NCBI RefSeq assembly: GCF_042433955.1
Contig: NZ_JBHLUH010000049.1
Coordinates: 1 to 64,000 of the forward strand
DNA from: Phytohabitans kaempferiae
GTDB taxonomy: Bacteria; Actinomycetota; Actinomycetes; Mycobacteriales; Micromonosporaceae
Direction: 5' to 3'
Length of the DNA: 64,000 nucleotides
Shown: piece by piece, positions 7,779 through 16,336 of the stretch
How the letters are laid out: every line of letters begins with the position of its first letter
Position numbering within the stretch: the stretch's first letter is position 1
Program-made: the position numbers and the translations under genes
The notes under the pieces: model-generated
Told to the model about the DNA's origin: nothing
Database searches by the model: none
What the model saw: only the letters and a program-made list of their open reading frames with translations

Positions 7779-9977
7779 TCAGTTGTGCGAAAGGCGCGGC
7801 AGCCAGCCGAGCCAGCGCGGCAGGTACCAGTTGCGCTCTCCGAGCAGGGCCATCACGGAGGGGAGGAGCACCGCCCGCACGATCGTGGCGTCGATCAGCA
7901 CCGCGATCGCGAGCCCGAAGCCCATCTCCTTCATCGCGGTCAACGGGGCGGTGGTGAAGAGCGCGAAGACCGCCACCATGACCACCGCGGCGCTGGTGAT
8001 CACGCCGGCCGTGCTCTGGATGCCGCGCGAGACGGCGAGCTTGGTCGGCCAGCCCCGGTCGTACCCCTCGCGGATCCGGCTCAGCACGAACACGTGGTAG
8101 TCCATCGAGAGGCCGAACAGGATCACGAAGAGGAACAGCGGGATCCAGCTCGTGATCGTGCCGCGTTCCTGGAAGTCCATCAGCCCCGAGCCCCAGCCGT
8201 GCTGGAACGCGAGCACCAGGGCGCCGTACGCGGCGGCGACCGAGAGCAGGTTGAGCACGATCGCGGTCACCGCCACCACGACCGACCGGAACGAGACCAG
8301 GAGCAGGACGAACGCCAGCCCGAGCACGAACGCGAAGACCAGCGGGACGCTCCGGGTGAGCGCGTGGTTGAAGTCGACCGACTGGGCCGCCCCGCCGGTG
8401 ACCGCCACCTCGGCGCCGTCGACGCTGCCGAGCGAGCCGGGGATGACGTCGTCCCGCAGCGTGCGTACCGCGTCTTCGGAGACCTTGTCGGTACCCGTGC
8501 CGGAGAGCCCGATGCCCACGCGGGCGACGGTCCGGTCGGGGTTGACCTCGACGGTGATCGGCTCGTGCAGTTGGCCGGTGGCCAGCGCCTTGACCTTGAA
8601 GTCGGCGATCGCCGCGGTGACCGCGGGGCCGGTGACGTCGGGCGCCTTGATTACCACGGTGGCGGGGTCGGCGCCGCCGGGGAAGGCGGCCTGGACCTGG
8701 TCGTACGTCTTGATCGCGGCCTTGTCGTGCTTGACCCCCTCGATGCCGTCCGAGGCGGGCCGCATGCCCAGCGCCGGCAGCGCCAGCGCGATCAGCGCGC
8801 CCGCCGCGAGCGCCGCGGAGATGCCGGGGCGGCGCAGCACGACGCGGAGTACGAAGCGCCAGAACCGGCCGTTGGACTGCCGCCGGTACAGGCCCGGGAT
8901 GCGGCCGAGGTCGACCCGGTCACCGAGCTTGGCGAGGATCGCCGGGAGCACCGTCAGCGAGCCGATGGCCGCGACCGCGACGACGAGGATCGTACCGGTG
9001 GCGAGGCTGATGAACGTGGTGTCCTGGGTCAGGAACATGCCGGACATCGCGATGACAACGGTGATCGCCGAGATCAGCACCGATCGCCCGGAAGTGGCGG
9101 CGGCGGTGGCGAGCGCCTGCTCGGGGCTGGCGCCGGCGGCCCGCTCCTCGCGTTCCCGACGGATGTAGAAGAGGCAGTAGTCGACGCCGACGGCGAGGCC
9201 CATCAGCAGCATCAGGTGGGTGACGGTGGTGTCCGCCGGGAAGAGGCGCGAACTCGCCGCGAGCAGGCCGAGCGACGCCAGGAACGCGGTGACCGCCAGG
9301 CCCAGCGGGATCACGGCGGCCAGCAGCGCGCCGAACGCCACGAGCAGGATGCCGAGCGTCACCGGGAGGGAGAGCATCGACATCGTGGCGAGCGCGCCTT
9401 CGACCTGCGAGTCGATCGCCTCGTCGACGCTGACCTCGCCGGTCTGCGCGATCATCAGGTCGGGATGCCGCTCCTGCACGCCGCTCACCGCGTCGTGCAC
9501 CGGTTCGATCCGGTCGGCGGCCGTCTCCGGGTCGCCCTTCATGGCGAACGTGACCAGCGCCGACCGCCCGTCCTCGGAGACCGCGTCGGTGTTGACGTTC
9601 TCCACCTGCCCGGTGGCCTCGACGGCGGCGGCGACGTCGCGGACCGCGGTCTGGAACTCGATCGAGTCGGCGGTGAGCGTGCCGCTCTGCACGATCACCA
9701 TCTCGCCGGCCCGATCCGGGAAGCCGGCCGCGTCGATGATCTGTTGGGCCCGCTTGGATTCGCCGTTGCCGTAGTCGCTGTCCTCGGCGCCGATCGTGCC
9801 GATCACGGCGCTGAGCGCGGTTGCCACGACCACGAAGAGGAGCCAGCCGACAATCGCCGTGGCCCGGTGCCGCGCGCTGAAGCGGGCGATGGTGGCGGCC
9901 AGGTTGCGCGGCCGCCGGTGACTGGTCAGGTTTTCGTCCGGCCTGATGGCGGGCGGTCGCAACATGGATGTGGTCAT
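7779..9977 (-). CDS. MMPL/RND family transporter
   Basis: Large inner-membrane exporter of the mycobacterial-membrane-protein-large type, driven by the proton gradient and moving lipids or hydrophobic compounds. 732 residues in two homologous halves: each has a first transmembrane helix, a periplasmic loop of ~150 residues and a block of five helices. The motif GLAVGVDYCLFYIRRER in the first half and FGLSMDYHVFVLSRIREGYD in the second are the Asp-Tyr proton-relay segments of MMPL proteins. The ATG at 9977 follows TAGCGT (read on this strand, 9990-9985) by 7 nt, giving a probable leaderless mRNA. Efflux cargo cannot be inferred. Confidence 0.92.
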   Translation of the reverse strand: MTTSMLRPPAIRPDENLTSHRRPRNLAATIARFSARHRATAIVGWLLFVVVATALSAVIGTIGAEDSDYGNGESKRAQQIIDAAGFPDRAGEMVIVQSGTLTADSIEFQTAVRDVAAAVEATGQVENVNTDAVSEDGRSALVTFAMKGDPETAADRIEPVHDAVSGVQERHPDLMIAQTGEVSVDEAIDSQVEGALATMSMLSLPVTLGILLVAFGALLAAVIPLGLAVTAFLASLGLLAASSRLFPADTTVTHLMLLMGLAVGVDYCLFYIRREREERAAGASPEQALATAAATSGRSVLISAITVVIAMSGMFLTQDTTFISLATGTILVVAVAAIGSLTVLPAILAKLGDRVDLGRIPGLYRRQSNGRFWRFVLRVVLRRPGISAALAAGALIALALPALGMRPASDGIEGVKHDKAAIKTYDQVQAAFPGGADPATVVIKAPDVTGPAVTAAIADFKVKALATGQLHEPITVEVNPDRTVARVGIGLSGTGTDKVSEDAVRTLRDDVIPGSLGSVDGAEVAVTGGAAQSVDFNHALTRSVPLVFAFVLGLAFVLLLVSFRSVVVAVTAIVLNLLSVAAAYGALVLAFQHGWGSGLMDFQERGTITSWIPLFLFVILFGLSMDYHVFVLSRIREGYDRGWPTKLAVSRGIQSTAGVITSAAVVMVAVFALFTTAPLTAMKEMGFGLAIAVLIDATIVRAVLLPSVMALLGERNWYLPRWLGWLPRLSHN

Positions 9978-10055
9978 GCCGATGACGCTATGAGCGGGGC
10001 TGATCCACTTCGATCCAGCGCGCACCCCACTTTCCGGTGGGGCACACCGCGCCTT

Positions 10056-10079
10056 CGTGGTAGGGGCAGCCCTACCACG
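10056..10079. promoter_or_regulatory. perfect 10-bp inverted repeat upstream of the small membrane protein
   Basis: Arms 10056-10065 (CGTGGTAGGG) and 10070-10079 flank a 4-base loop GCAG. It occupies the expected -35/spacer region of a TATGGT -10 hexamer (10081-10086) for the small gene at 10094, and lies ~66 bp upstream of the divergent MMPL start. It therefore looks like a repressor or activator operator for the divergent pair. A weaker 6-bp repeat (10025-10030 with 10037-10042) is closer to the MMPL promoter. No cognate regulator gene is adjacent. Confidence 0.6.
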
Positions 10080-10093
10080 CTATGGTCATGGCC

Positions 10094-10258
10094 ATGTCTG
10101 ACGAGTACGTGGACCCGAGTGGCAATACGGAGGCGTTCCGTTCCTTCGCACAGAACGCGGACGCGGACGCGGCGCCATCCCGCCTGCCGTTGATTGTCGG
10201 CATCGCGGTGCTGGCGGTCATCCTGATCGCACTAGTGGCTTACCTGGCCGTCGGCTGA
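10094..10258 (+). CDS. small single-pass membrane protein (54 aa)
   Basis: Not recognised as a named family. The 54 residues split into an acidic polar N-terminus (MSDEYVDPSGNTEAFRSF) and one strongly hydrophobic helix close to the C-terminus (LPLIVGIAVLAVILIALVAY), so it is probably tail-anchored with the N-terminus in the cytoplasm. ATG codons at 10082 and 10088 are in frame, but a TATGGT hexamer (10081-10086) ends 7 nt before the ATG at 10094, favouring that start and a leaderless mRNA. The last 27 bases overlap the end of the convergent ackA gene. Divergent from the MMPL exporter, with a palindrome between them, so an accessory role in that export is a guess. Confidence 0.55.
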   Translation: MSDEYVDPSGNTEAFRSFAQNADADAAPSRLPLIVGIAVLAVILIALVAYLAVG

Positions 10259-11353
10259 CGCGCCCCCGCCGGAGATCACACCGCGCGCCTGCACGGCGAT
10301 CTCCAGCTCTTCGTCGGTCGGCACCACGCAGACCGTGACCGGCGCACCGTCCGGCGAGATGATCCCCTCGCGCACGCCTTCGTTGCGCTTCGCGTCGACC
10401 TCGATGCCCAGCCGCGCCATTCCGGCCAGGGACTCGGCACGCACCGCCGCCGCCCGCTCGCCCACCCCGGCGGTGAAGGTGATCGCGTCCAGCCGTCCCA
10501 GCAGCGCGTAGTACGCGCCGACGTACTCCTTGATCCGCTGGCAGTACACGGCCAGGGCGAGCGTCGCGGCCGGGTCGCCGGCGGCGCGTCGGCTCAGCAC
10601 CTCGCGCATGTCGCCGGCGCCGGCCAGCCCTTTCAGGCCGCTGCGGTGGTTGAGCAGGTCGTCGAGGTCGTCCACGCGCAGCCCGGCGGTGCGGGCCAGG
10701 TAGATCAGCGCGCCCGGGTCGATGTCACCCGAACGAGTGCCCATCACCAGTCCTTCGAGTGGCGTTAGTCCCATCGAGGTGGCGACCGACCGTCCACCCT
10801 CGACAGCGCACGCGCTGGCCCCGTTGCCCAGGTGCAGCGTGATCGTGTTGACCGTCTCCAATGGACGCCCGAGGAGGGCGGCGGTGCGGCGCGAGACGTA
10901 CGCGTGCGAGGTGCCGTGGAAGCCGTACCGGTGTACGCCGTGCTGCCGCGCCAGCTCGGCGTCGATCGCGTACGTGGCCGCCTCCGGCGGCAGCGTGCGG
11001 TGGAACGCGGTGTCGAAGACCGCCACCTGCGGCACACCGGGCAGCAGTTTGCGCGCCACCTCGATGCCGGCCAGGTTTGCCGGATTGTGCAGTGGCGCCA
11101 GCGGGATCAGCTCGCGTACGGCGTCGACGACCTCGTCGGTCACCAGAGCCGGCTCGCTGAACCGCAGTCCACCGTGGACGACCCGGTGCCCCACACCGTC
11201 GAGCCCGGACAGGTCGAGCCGCCGGGTCACCTCGGCCAGTGCCGCGTCGTGGTCGGTGACCCGCTCGACGATTCCCTTGTCTACGACCGTGTCGCCGTCG
11301 TACAGCCGGTACTTGACCGACGACGAGCCGCTGTTGAGCACCAGGATCTTCAT
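10232..11353 (-). CDS. ackA: acetate kinase
   Basis: Interconverts acetyl phosphate + ADP and acetate + ATP. 373 residues with the ASKHA signatures: MKILVLNSGSSSVKYRLY at the N-terminus, the acetate-site segments HRVVHGG and VFDTAFHRTLP, and HRYGFHGTSHAYVS, NGASACAV and FTAGVGERAAAVR. The ATG at 11353 overlaps the stop of pta (ATGA), so it is coupled to phosphotransacetylase and completes the Ack-Pta pathway for acetate overflow and reuse. The C-terminal tail overlaps the convergent small membrane protein gene by 27 bases. Confidence 0.97.
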   Translation of the reverse strand: MKILVLNSGSSSVKYRLYDGDTVVDKGIVERVTDHDAALAEVTRRLDLSGLDGVGHRVVHGGLRFSEPALVTDEVVDAVRELIPLAPLHNPANLAGIEVARKLLPGVPQVAVFDTAFHRTLPPEAATYAIDAELARQHGVHRYGFHGTSHAYVSRRTAALLGRPLETVNTITLHLGNGASACAVEGGRSVATSMGLTPLEGLVMGTRSGDIDPGALIYLARTAGLRVDDLDDLLNHRSGLKGLAGAGDMREVLSRRAAGDPAATLALAVYCQRIKEYVGAYYALLGRLDAITFTAGVGERAAAVRAESLAGMARLGIEVDAKRNEGVREGIISPDGAPVTVCVVPTDEELEIAVQARGVISGGGASADGQVSH

Positions 11354-13428
11354 GACGCCGCCTGGATCGCCGTGATCGCCACGGTGTTGACGATGTCCTT
11401 GACCGTGGCGCCCCGGCTCAGGTCGTTGACCGGCCGCCGCAGCCCCTGCATGACCGGGCCGACCGCCACCGCGCCGGCCGACCGCTGCACCGCCTTGTAC
11501 GTGTTGTTGCCGGTGTTGAGGTCCGGGAAGATGAAGACCGTGGCGTAGCCGGCGACCGTGCTGCCGGGCAGCTTGGTGCGGGCCACGTTCGGGTCGATCG
11601 CCGCGTCGTACTGGATCGGCCCCTCCACGGGCAGATCGGGGCGGCGCTCCCGGACCAGCGCGGTGGCCGCCGCGACCTTCTCCACGTCGGCGCCGGTGCC
11701 GGACGCGCCGGTGGAGTACGACAGCATCGCGACCCGCGGCTCGATGCCGAACCGCGCGGCGGTCTCGGCCGACGACAGCGCGATGTCGGCGAGCTGGGCG
11801 GCGTCGGGGTCGGGGTTGACGGCGCAGTCGCCGTAGACGAGCACGCGGTCGGCGAGCAGCATCAGGAAGACGCTGGAGGCGACCGACACGCCCGGCACGG
11901 TCTTGATGATCTCGAACGCCGGCCGGATCGTCGCCGCGGTCGTGTGCGTGGCGCCGGAGACCATGCCGTCCGCCCGCCCGGTGTGCACCATCATCGTGCC
12001 GAAGTAGCTGACGTCGCGCACCACGTCGCGGGCCAGGTCGAGCGTGACGCCCTTGTGGCTGCGCAGCTTCGCGTACGCCGCCGCGAACTCGTCCAGCCAC
12101 GGGCTCGCCGCCGGGTCGACGACCGACGCGCCGTCGATGGCGAGCCCGAGGTCCTTGGCCTTGCGGGCGATCTCGTCCGGGTCGCCGAGCAGCGTGAGAC
12201 CGGCGACGCCCCGGCGCAGCAGCGTCTCGGTGGCGCGCAGGATCCGCTCCTCGGACCCCTCCGGCAGCACCAGGTGGCGGCGGACCAGCCGGGCGCGGTC
12301 GATCAGCTCGTACTCGAACATCAGCGGCGTCATCCGGGGCGCCCGCGCCACGTCCAGCCGCCGCATCAGCTCCTCGCTGTCCACACTGGACTCGAACGCG
12401 CCGATCGCCGCCTCCACCTTGCGCGGGCTGGCTGCGGAGGGGCGCCCCTCGATCCGCCCGACCGACTCGACCGTGTGGTAGCTGTCGGCCGCCACCGAGA
12501 GCACCGCCAGCCCGGCGCCGAGCGACTCCACGAGGCGCATCGCGCGCGGATCGGGCCGTACGCCGAGCGTCAGCACCACGCCGGCGATGGCGGGGGAGCC
12601 CGCGGCCCGGGCCGCACCGGCCGCGACCAGCAGGTCGTCGCGGTCGCCCGGCATGATCAGCAGGCATCCGTCGGTCAGGTGCCCGAGGACGAGCGGCACG
12701 TGCGCGGCGCCGACCACGAAGTCGAGCACGTCCCGGTCGAGCGCGGCGTCGTCGCCGGCCAGCCGGGTCGCGCCGAGTGCCGCCGCCACCTCGGCCACGG
12801 TCGGCGCCGAGACGGTCGGGACCTCGGGGATCGCGTACGCCGGCACGGGCAGCTCCGGCATCACCGTGCCGGGCGGCACGCGGTTGGCGATCACGGCCAG
12901 CACCGTCGCGCCCAGGTCGCGCAGGCTGTGGTATCCGCCACCGGCCGCCGCCGCGATCTCCGCCGGCTCCCGCTCCAGCCCGTCGACCACCGCCACGACC
13001 ACGCTGCCGAACTCGTTGGCCAGCCGCGCGTTGAATGCCATCTCGTCGGTCTCGTCGTCGGCCCGCAGCCCGTTGCCGACGATCACCATCGCCTCGTGGC
13101 GCCGCTCCACCTCGCGGTAGCGCCCCACGATCAGCGCGATCAGCTCCTCCCGCCGCCCGCTGGTGAGCAGCTCACCCGCTTCGGCGTACGTCGCGCCGTA
13201 CAGCTCCTCGTACGGGTCGCCGATCCGGTAGCGCTCGCGGAGAAGATCGAGGATCGGGTCGTGGCCGGTGGTCTCACTCCCCGCGGGGGAGCCTGCCGGC
13301 CCGGGGGCGAGTGGGCGGAACACACCGATCCCCTCGACCTGGCGGGACAGCAGCTCGGCCAGCCCGAGCGCGATCGTCGACTTGCCGCCGCCCGGGCCGA
13401 GGCCGGCGACGTAGACGCTTCGTGTCAC
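11350..13428 (-). CDS. pta: phosphate acetyltransferase, long two-domain form
   Basis: Transfers acetyl from CoA to phosphate. 692 residues, the long Pta: an N-terminal P-loop domain of the BioD-like/DRTGG type (GLGPGGGKSTIALGLAELL, residues ~10-28) and the C-terminal catalytic domain starting near residue 370 (LVLPEGSEERILRATETLLRRG; DCAVNPDPDAAQLADIA; MLSYSTGASGTGADVEKV). The N-terminal half is regulatory in enterobacterial homologues. The GTG at 13428 is used. The gene overlaps ackA by four bases (ATGA), so both are made from one message. Confidence 0.96.
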   Translation of the reverse strand: MTRSVYVAGLGPGGGKSTIALGLAELLSRQVEGIGVFRPLAPGPAGSPAGSETTGHDPILDLLRERYRIGDPYEELYGATYAEAGELLTSGRREELIALIVGRYREVERRHEAMVIVGNGLRADDETDEMAFNARLANEFGSVVVAVVDGLEREPAEIAAAAGGGYHSLRDLGATVLAVIANRVPPGTVMPELPVPAYAIPEVPTVSAPTVAEVAAALGATRLAGDDAALDRDVLDFVVGAAHVPLVLGHLTDGCLLIMPGDRDDLLVAAGAARAAGSPAIAGVVLTLGVRPDPRAMRLVESLGAGLAVLSVAADSYHTVESVGRIEGRPSAASPRKVEAAIGAFESSVDSEELMRRLDVARAPRMTPLMFEYELIDRARLVRRHLVLPEGSEERILRATETLLRRGVAGLTLLGDPDEIARKAKDLGLAIDGASVVDPAASPWLDEFAAAYAKLRSHKGVTLDLARDVVRDVSYFGTMMVHTGRADGMVSGATHTTAATIRPAFEIIKTVPGVSVASSVFLMLLADRVLVYGDCAVNPDPDAAQLADIALSSAETAARFGIEPRVAMLSYSTGASGTGADVEKVAAATALVRERRPDLPVEGPIQYDAAIDPNVARTKLPGSTVAGYATVFIFPDLNTGNNTYKAVQRSAGAVAVGPVMQGLRRPVNDLSRGATVKDIVNTVAITAIQAAS

Positions 13429-13511
13429 CGCCCCAGTCTGTCGGGTCGGCCTGACCGCCCGCGCGCCGGCCAGGAAAAACTACCTCGGCGAGGTGCCGGA
13501 CCGGCCGGTCG

Positions 13512-15377
13512 CTACGCCGTCGGGTCCATGCGCAGGTCGAGCTCGATGGACGTGCCGGACGAGGCCGGTGCCCCGGCGATCGGCATCGGCGGCCCGACCC
13601 GGTAGCCCTGCGCGAAGTCGACGCCGAAGCCGCGCAGCAGCTCGATGGTGGCGTCGTCCTTCACGTACTCGGCGGCGGTCAGCACGCCGTGCGCCTGGCA
13701 CGCCTCCACAATGGAGCGCACCAGCGCCTGGTCGGTGGGGGAGTTGACGATGTCGCTGATGAACGTACCGTCGATCTTCACGAGGTCGATCGGAAACGCC
13801 TTGAGGTAGATCAGCGAGCTGTAGGCCGTGCCGAAGTCGTCGAGCGCGAGCTGGCAGCCGAGTTCGCGGATCGCGCGGGCGAAGTGCAGCGCGCCGGAGC
13901 GGTTGTCGATTCGCGCGGTCTCGGTGATCTCGAAGGTGATCCGGCGCGGGTCGACGTCGTGCTTGTCGAGCAGGTCGTGTACGCGGCCGAGCAGCCCCGG
14001 CTCGCCGAGCGACCGCCCGGAGACGTTGATCTGGTAGTGCGGCGTCGGCGGCCCCTGCGCGATCAGCTCGAACGCGTTGTCCATCACCCACAGGTCGATC
14101 GGCAGCGTCTCGTCGACCCGCTCGGCGATGTCGAGCAGCGCCGAGGGCGGCACCGGGTTGCCCGCGTCGTTGAGCGGCCGGAGCAGGATCTCCTGGCGGG
14201 TGATCTGGTTGAGCCGCAGGTCGAGGATCGGCTGCGTGTACAGCGTGAAGCCGTTGCCCGCGACGGCCGCGCGCACGCGCGTGCGCCAGGTCTCCTGGCG
14301 CTCGTCGGCCGGGGCTGGCCGGGGGAACGCCTTGAGGACCGCGCCGGTCTCCTTCGCGTGGCGCCAGGCCGACTCGGCGTCGATGAGCAGGTCGATGCTG
14401 CTGCTCTCGTCGTGCGCCTCGAAGCGGACCAGGCCGCCCCAGGCGTCGACGCGGGCGCCGTGCGGGCCGGCGACGAAGAGCTGGTCGCGGAGCTTCTCGA
14501 CCATCGTCTCGGCGAGCGAGGTGGCCGGCCGCAGACCGGTGTCTGGCATGAGCACGCCGAGCTGGCCCGGCCCGAGCAGGCCGCAGATGTCGGTGCGGCG
14601 GGCCAGCGTCATGACGAAGTTGGCGATCACCTCCGACAGCCGCTCGGGCTCGATGCCCCCCTGCGGCTCGGTGGCGACGACGAGCAGTACGCCGCTGCCG
14701 GTGCGGCGCGCGCGGTCGATCTCGTCGGTGAACCCGCCGCGGGTGCGCAGGCCGTTGCCGGGGGTGAGGTTGCCCGACTCGCGCTCGACGATCGCCCGCC
14801 GGCGCGCCCGCCGCTCGCGCTCCCGCCGGGCCAGCTCCAGCTCGGTGACGTCCTGCGCGGTGCCGATGATCCCCTGGGGCGTGCCGTCGGCGCCGGTGAG
14901 GATCTCGATGTAGCAGTGGACCCAGCGCGTGATCCCGCCGGGCCGGATGACCCGGCAGGTCAGCTCGCTGGCGGACAGCTCGCGCCAGGCCGAGGCCGCC
15001 GCCCTGCGGACGCGGCGGGCGTCGTCGGGATGGATCAGCCGGTAGAGCGTCTCCACGCACGGACGGACCACGCCGGGCGGCCATCCGAAGATCAGCGACA
15101 TCTCGTCCGACCAGGCCATCTCCCCGGTCGCCGCATCCCACCGCACGGTGCCCTGCTTTGCGACCTGTGCGGCCCGGGTGATCCGGGGCACCTCGCCCGT
15201 GTCGCCGCGCAGCGGGTCGTGCAGGTCGACATCGCCGACCAGGTCGCGGCCGTCGGCCTTGGCCCGCGCGTACTGCTGCTGGACCCAGCGCGTGTTGCGG
15301 CTGGCGCTGGCCCGCTCGAAGGCGGTGGGCTTGTGGCTGGCGGCGAGGGCCAGGATGTCGTCGAGGTCCACCGTCAC
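13512..15377 (-). CDS. PAS domain - degenerate GGDEF - EAL cyclic-di-GMP phosphodiesterase
   Basis: Cytoplasmic sensor that probably degrades cyclic-di-GMP. 621 residues. About 1-90 is an uncharacterised helical start. A PAS/PAC domain covers ~90-210 (WDAATGEMAWSDEMSLIFGW; IIGTAQDVTELELARRERER). A GGDEF-like domain at ~225-360 has lost its signature (LGPGQLGVL in place of GGDEF), so it should not make cyclic-di-GMP. An EAL domain at ~380-610 keeps the metal-binding set: EILLRPL, YQINVSG, ITFEITET, LALDDFGTAYSSL and VKIDGTFI. The GTG start at 15377 overlaps the stop of the sigma factor gene (GTGA), tying cyclic-di-GMP turnover to that sigma factor. Confidence 0.9.
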   Translation of the reverse strand: MTVDLDDILALAASHKPTAFERASASRNTRWVQQQYARAKADGRDLVGDVDLHDPLRGDTGEVPRITRAAQVAKQGTVRWDAATGEMAWSDEMSLIFGWPPGVVRPCVETLYRLIHPDDARRVRRAAASAWRELSASELTCRVIRPGGITRWVHCYIEILTGADGTPQGIIGTAQDVTELELARRERERRARRRAIVERESGNLTPGNGLRTRGGFTDEIDRARRTGSGVLLVVATEPQGGIEPERLSEVIANFVMTLARRTDICGLLGPGQLGVLMPDTGLRPATSLAETMVEKLRDQLFVAGPHGARVDAWGGLVRFEAHDESSSIDLLIDAESAWRHAKETGAVLKAFPRPAPADERQETWRTRVRAAVAGNGFTLYTQPILDLRLNQITRQEILLRPLNDAGNPVPPSALLDIAERVDETLPIDLWVMDNAFELIAQGPPTPHYQINVSGRSLGEPGLLGRVHDLLDKHDVDPRRITFEITETARIDNRSGALHFARAIRELGCQLALDDFGTAYSSLIYLKAFPIDLVKIDGTFISDIVNSPTDQALVRSIVEACQAHGVLTAAEYVKDDATIELLRGFGVDFAQGYRVGPPMPIAGAPASSGTSIELDLRMDPTA

Positions 15378-15931
15378 CGCTCTCGGTCGGGCGAGGTGAA
15401 CCCCGCCTCCTCGGCGATCTCGCGCAGGCGCCGGCGGGCCGCGGACTTGTACGACCGGACGGTGTTGTCGGCCATGCCGAGGATCCGCGCGACCTCCGGG
15501 TCGCTCCAGCCCTCGAAGAAGAGCGCGAACACGGCCGCCTGGCGGGGCGGGATGCGGCGCAGCCACTCGAGGAGCTGCTCCTGCGCCTCCCGTGAGTCGG
15601 TGGGCGGTGCCACGAGACGTTCGATCGGCACCTCGTCGAGCGGTGCGGCCGCCTCCCGGCGCTGGCGTGCCCGCTGGTTGAGCAGCTTGTACCGGGCCGT
15701 CTTGTACATCCAGGCCAGCGGCTTCTCGTAGCCGCTGATCTCCTCCCACTTGTCCCGGGCCGTGATGAACGTTTCCTGCACGGCCTCCTGGACCAGCTCG
15801 CGGTCACCGCACTGGCTCCGGAGGAACCGCTCGACCGCGACGATGTTGTCTTTGCAGAACTGCTCGAACGAAGCCTCCAGCTCGACCAGCCGCTGTTCGG
15901 CGGCGGTCGTGCTGGGCTCGACTACGGTCAC
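15374..15931 (-). CDS. ECF-type RNA polymerase sigma factor
   Basis: Alternative sigma-70 family factor of 185 residues. Region 2 is visible as FLRSQCGDRELVQEAVQETFITARDKWEEI with WMYKTARYKLLNQRARQRRE, and region 4 as IPPRQAAVFALFFEGWSDPEVARILGMADNTVRSYKSAARRRLREI, both read in pieces. The GTG at 15931 has a GAGGTGGAAG purine-rich site upstream and overlaps the stop of a 23-residue leader ORF (GTGA). No transmembrane anti-sigma gene is next to it. Instead it is coupled to a PAS-EAL protein, so the signal that controls it may run through cyclic-di-GMP or through another locus. Confidence 0.9.
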   Translation of the reverse strand: MTVVEPSTTAAEQRLVELEASFEQFCKDNIVAVERFLRSQCGDRELVQEAVQETFITARDKWEEISGYEKPLAWMYKTARYKLLNQRARQRREAAAPLDEVPIERLVAPPTDSREAQEQLLEWLRRIPPRQAAVFALFFEGWSDPEVARILGMADNTVRSYKSAARRRLREIAEEAGFTSPDRER

Positions 15932-15999
15932 GCCGCTTCCACCTCGTCGGATCCGCGCGCTGACACGCTGGTTCCCCCAAGCGTCAAAAGATTGATCAT
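15928..15999 (-). CDS. possible 23-aa leader peptide upstream of the sigma factor
   Basis: A short reading frame starts with ATG at 15999 behind a good GGGGAG site and encodes MINLLTLGGTSVSARGSDEV plus three residues (EAA). Its TGA overlaps the GTG start of the sigma factor gene. The spacing, ribosome site and stop-start overlap suggest that sigma factor translation is coupled to this leader. Alternatively these codons are an N-terminal extension in another frame with no role. The peptide has no recognisable motif and no repeated codons of the attenuator type. Confidence 0.4.
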   Translation of the reverse strand: MINLLTLGGTSVSARGSDEVEAA

Positions 16000-16272
16000 C
16001 GTTCGCTCCCCGCCCCTCATGGTCCCGCATATCACTGTCGGTAGGAGTTGGTTGAGAGGTGCGTTGAGCGGCACAACTTCCCTACAAGATCGGTGGTCAT
16101 GCGTACTACCAGGGGTCATTAGGCTGAACGGCCAAACTAGACAGTACGAACGGTCGATAGTGGAGCTAGCGATGAACCATTACGGAATGTAGCCGCAGGC
16201 ACACGCTTGGTCCTATGTGGTCAAACAGCTGGGTTGGGCCGCCCGTGCCCATCAAAATTTTTACGCTCGCTC

Positions 16273-16335
16273 TTGACGTGACCCGCTCGTCAATCGTAAT
16301 TTTCTTCATCACTAGGCAACGATGAAAGGAATTAC
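16273..16335 (+). promoter_or_regulatory. sigma-70-type promoter and overlapping operator of the chito-sugar operon
   Basis: TTGACG (16273-16278) and TAATTT (16297-16302) form -35 and -10 boxes with an 18-bp spacer. A 15-bp inverted repeat, 16296-16310 against 16321-16335, matches at 12 of 15 positions around a 10-base gap. The left arm covers the -10 box and the right arm covers the AAAGGA ribosome-binding site (16325-16330). Bound protein would block both RNA polymerase and, in the RNA, the ribosome site. The first gene encodes an RpiR regulator, so autoregulation is the natural reading. The rest of the 337-base gap (16000-16272) shows no gene. Confidence 0.7.
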
Positions 16336-16336
16336 G

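Noticed and set aside
6975..10193. A 1072-codon open frame on the plus strand across the hydrolase and MMPL genes
   Set aside because: It is antisense to genes with clear family motifs, is dominated by Arg, His and Gly as expected of a high-GC shadow frame, and has no recognisable domain.
14560..14620. An active GGDEF diguanylate cyclase in the PAS-EAL protein
   Set aside because: The signature position reads LGPGQLGVL, so the cyclase motif is lost.
16322..16324. ATG at 16322 as the start of the RpiR gene
   Set aside because: It is inside the inverted repeat, and a better-placed ribosome site (AAAGGA) serves GTG at 16337.
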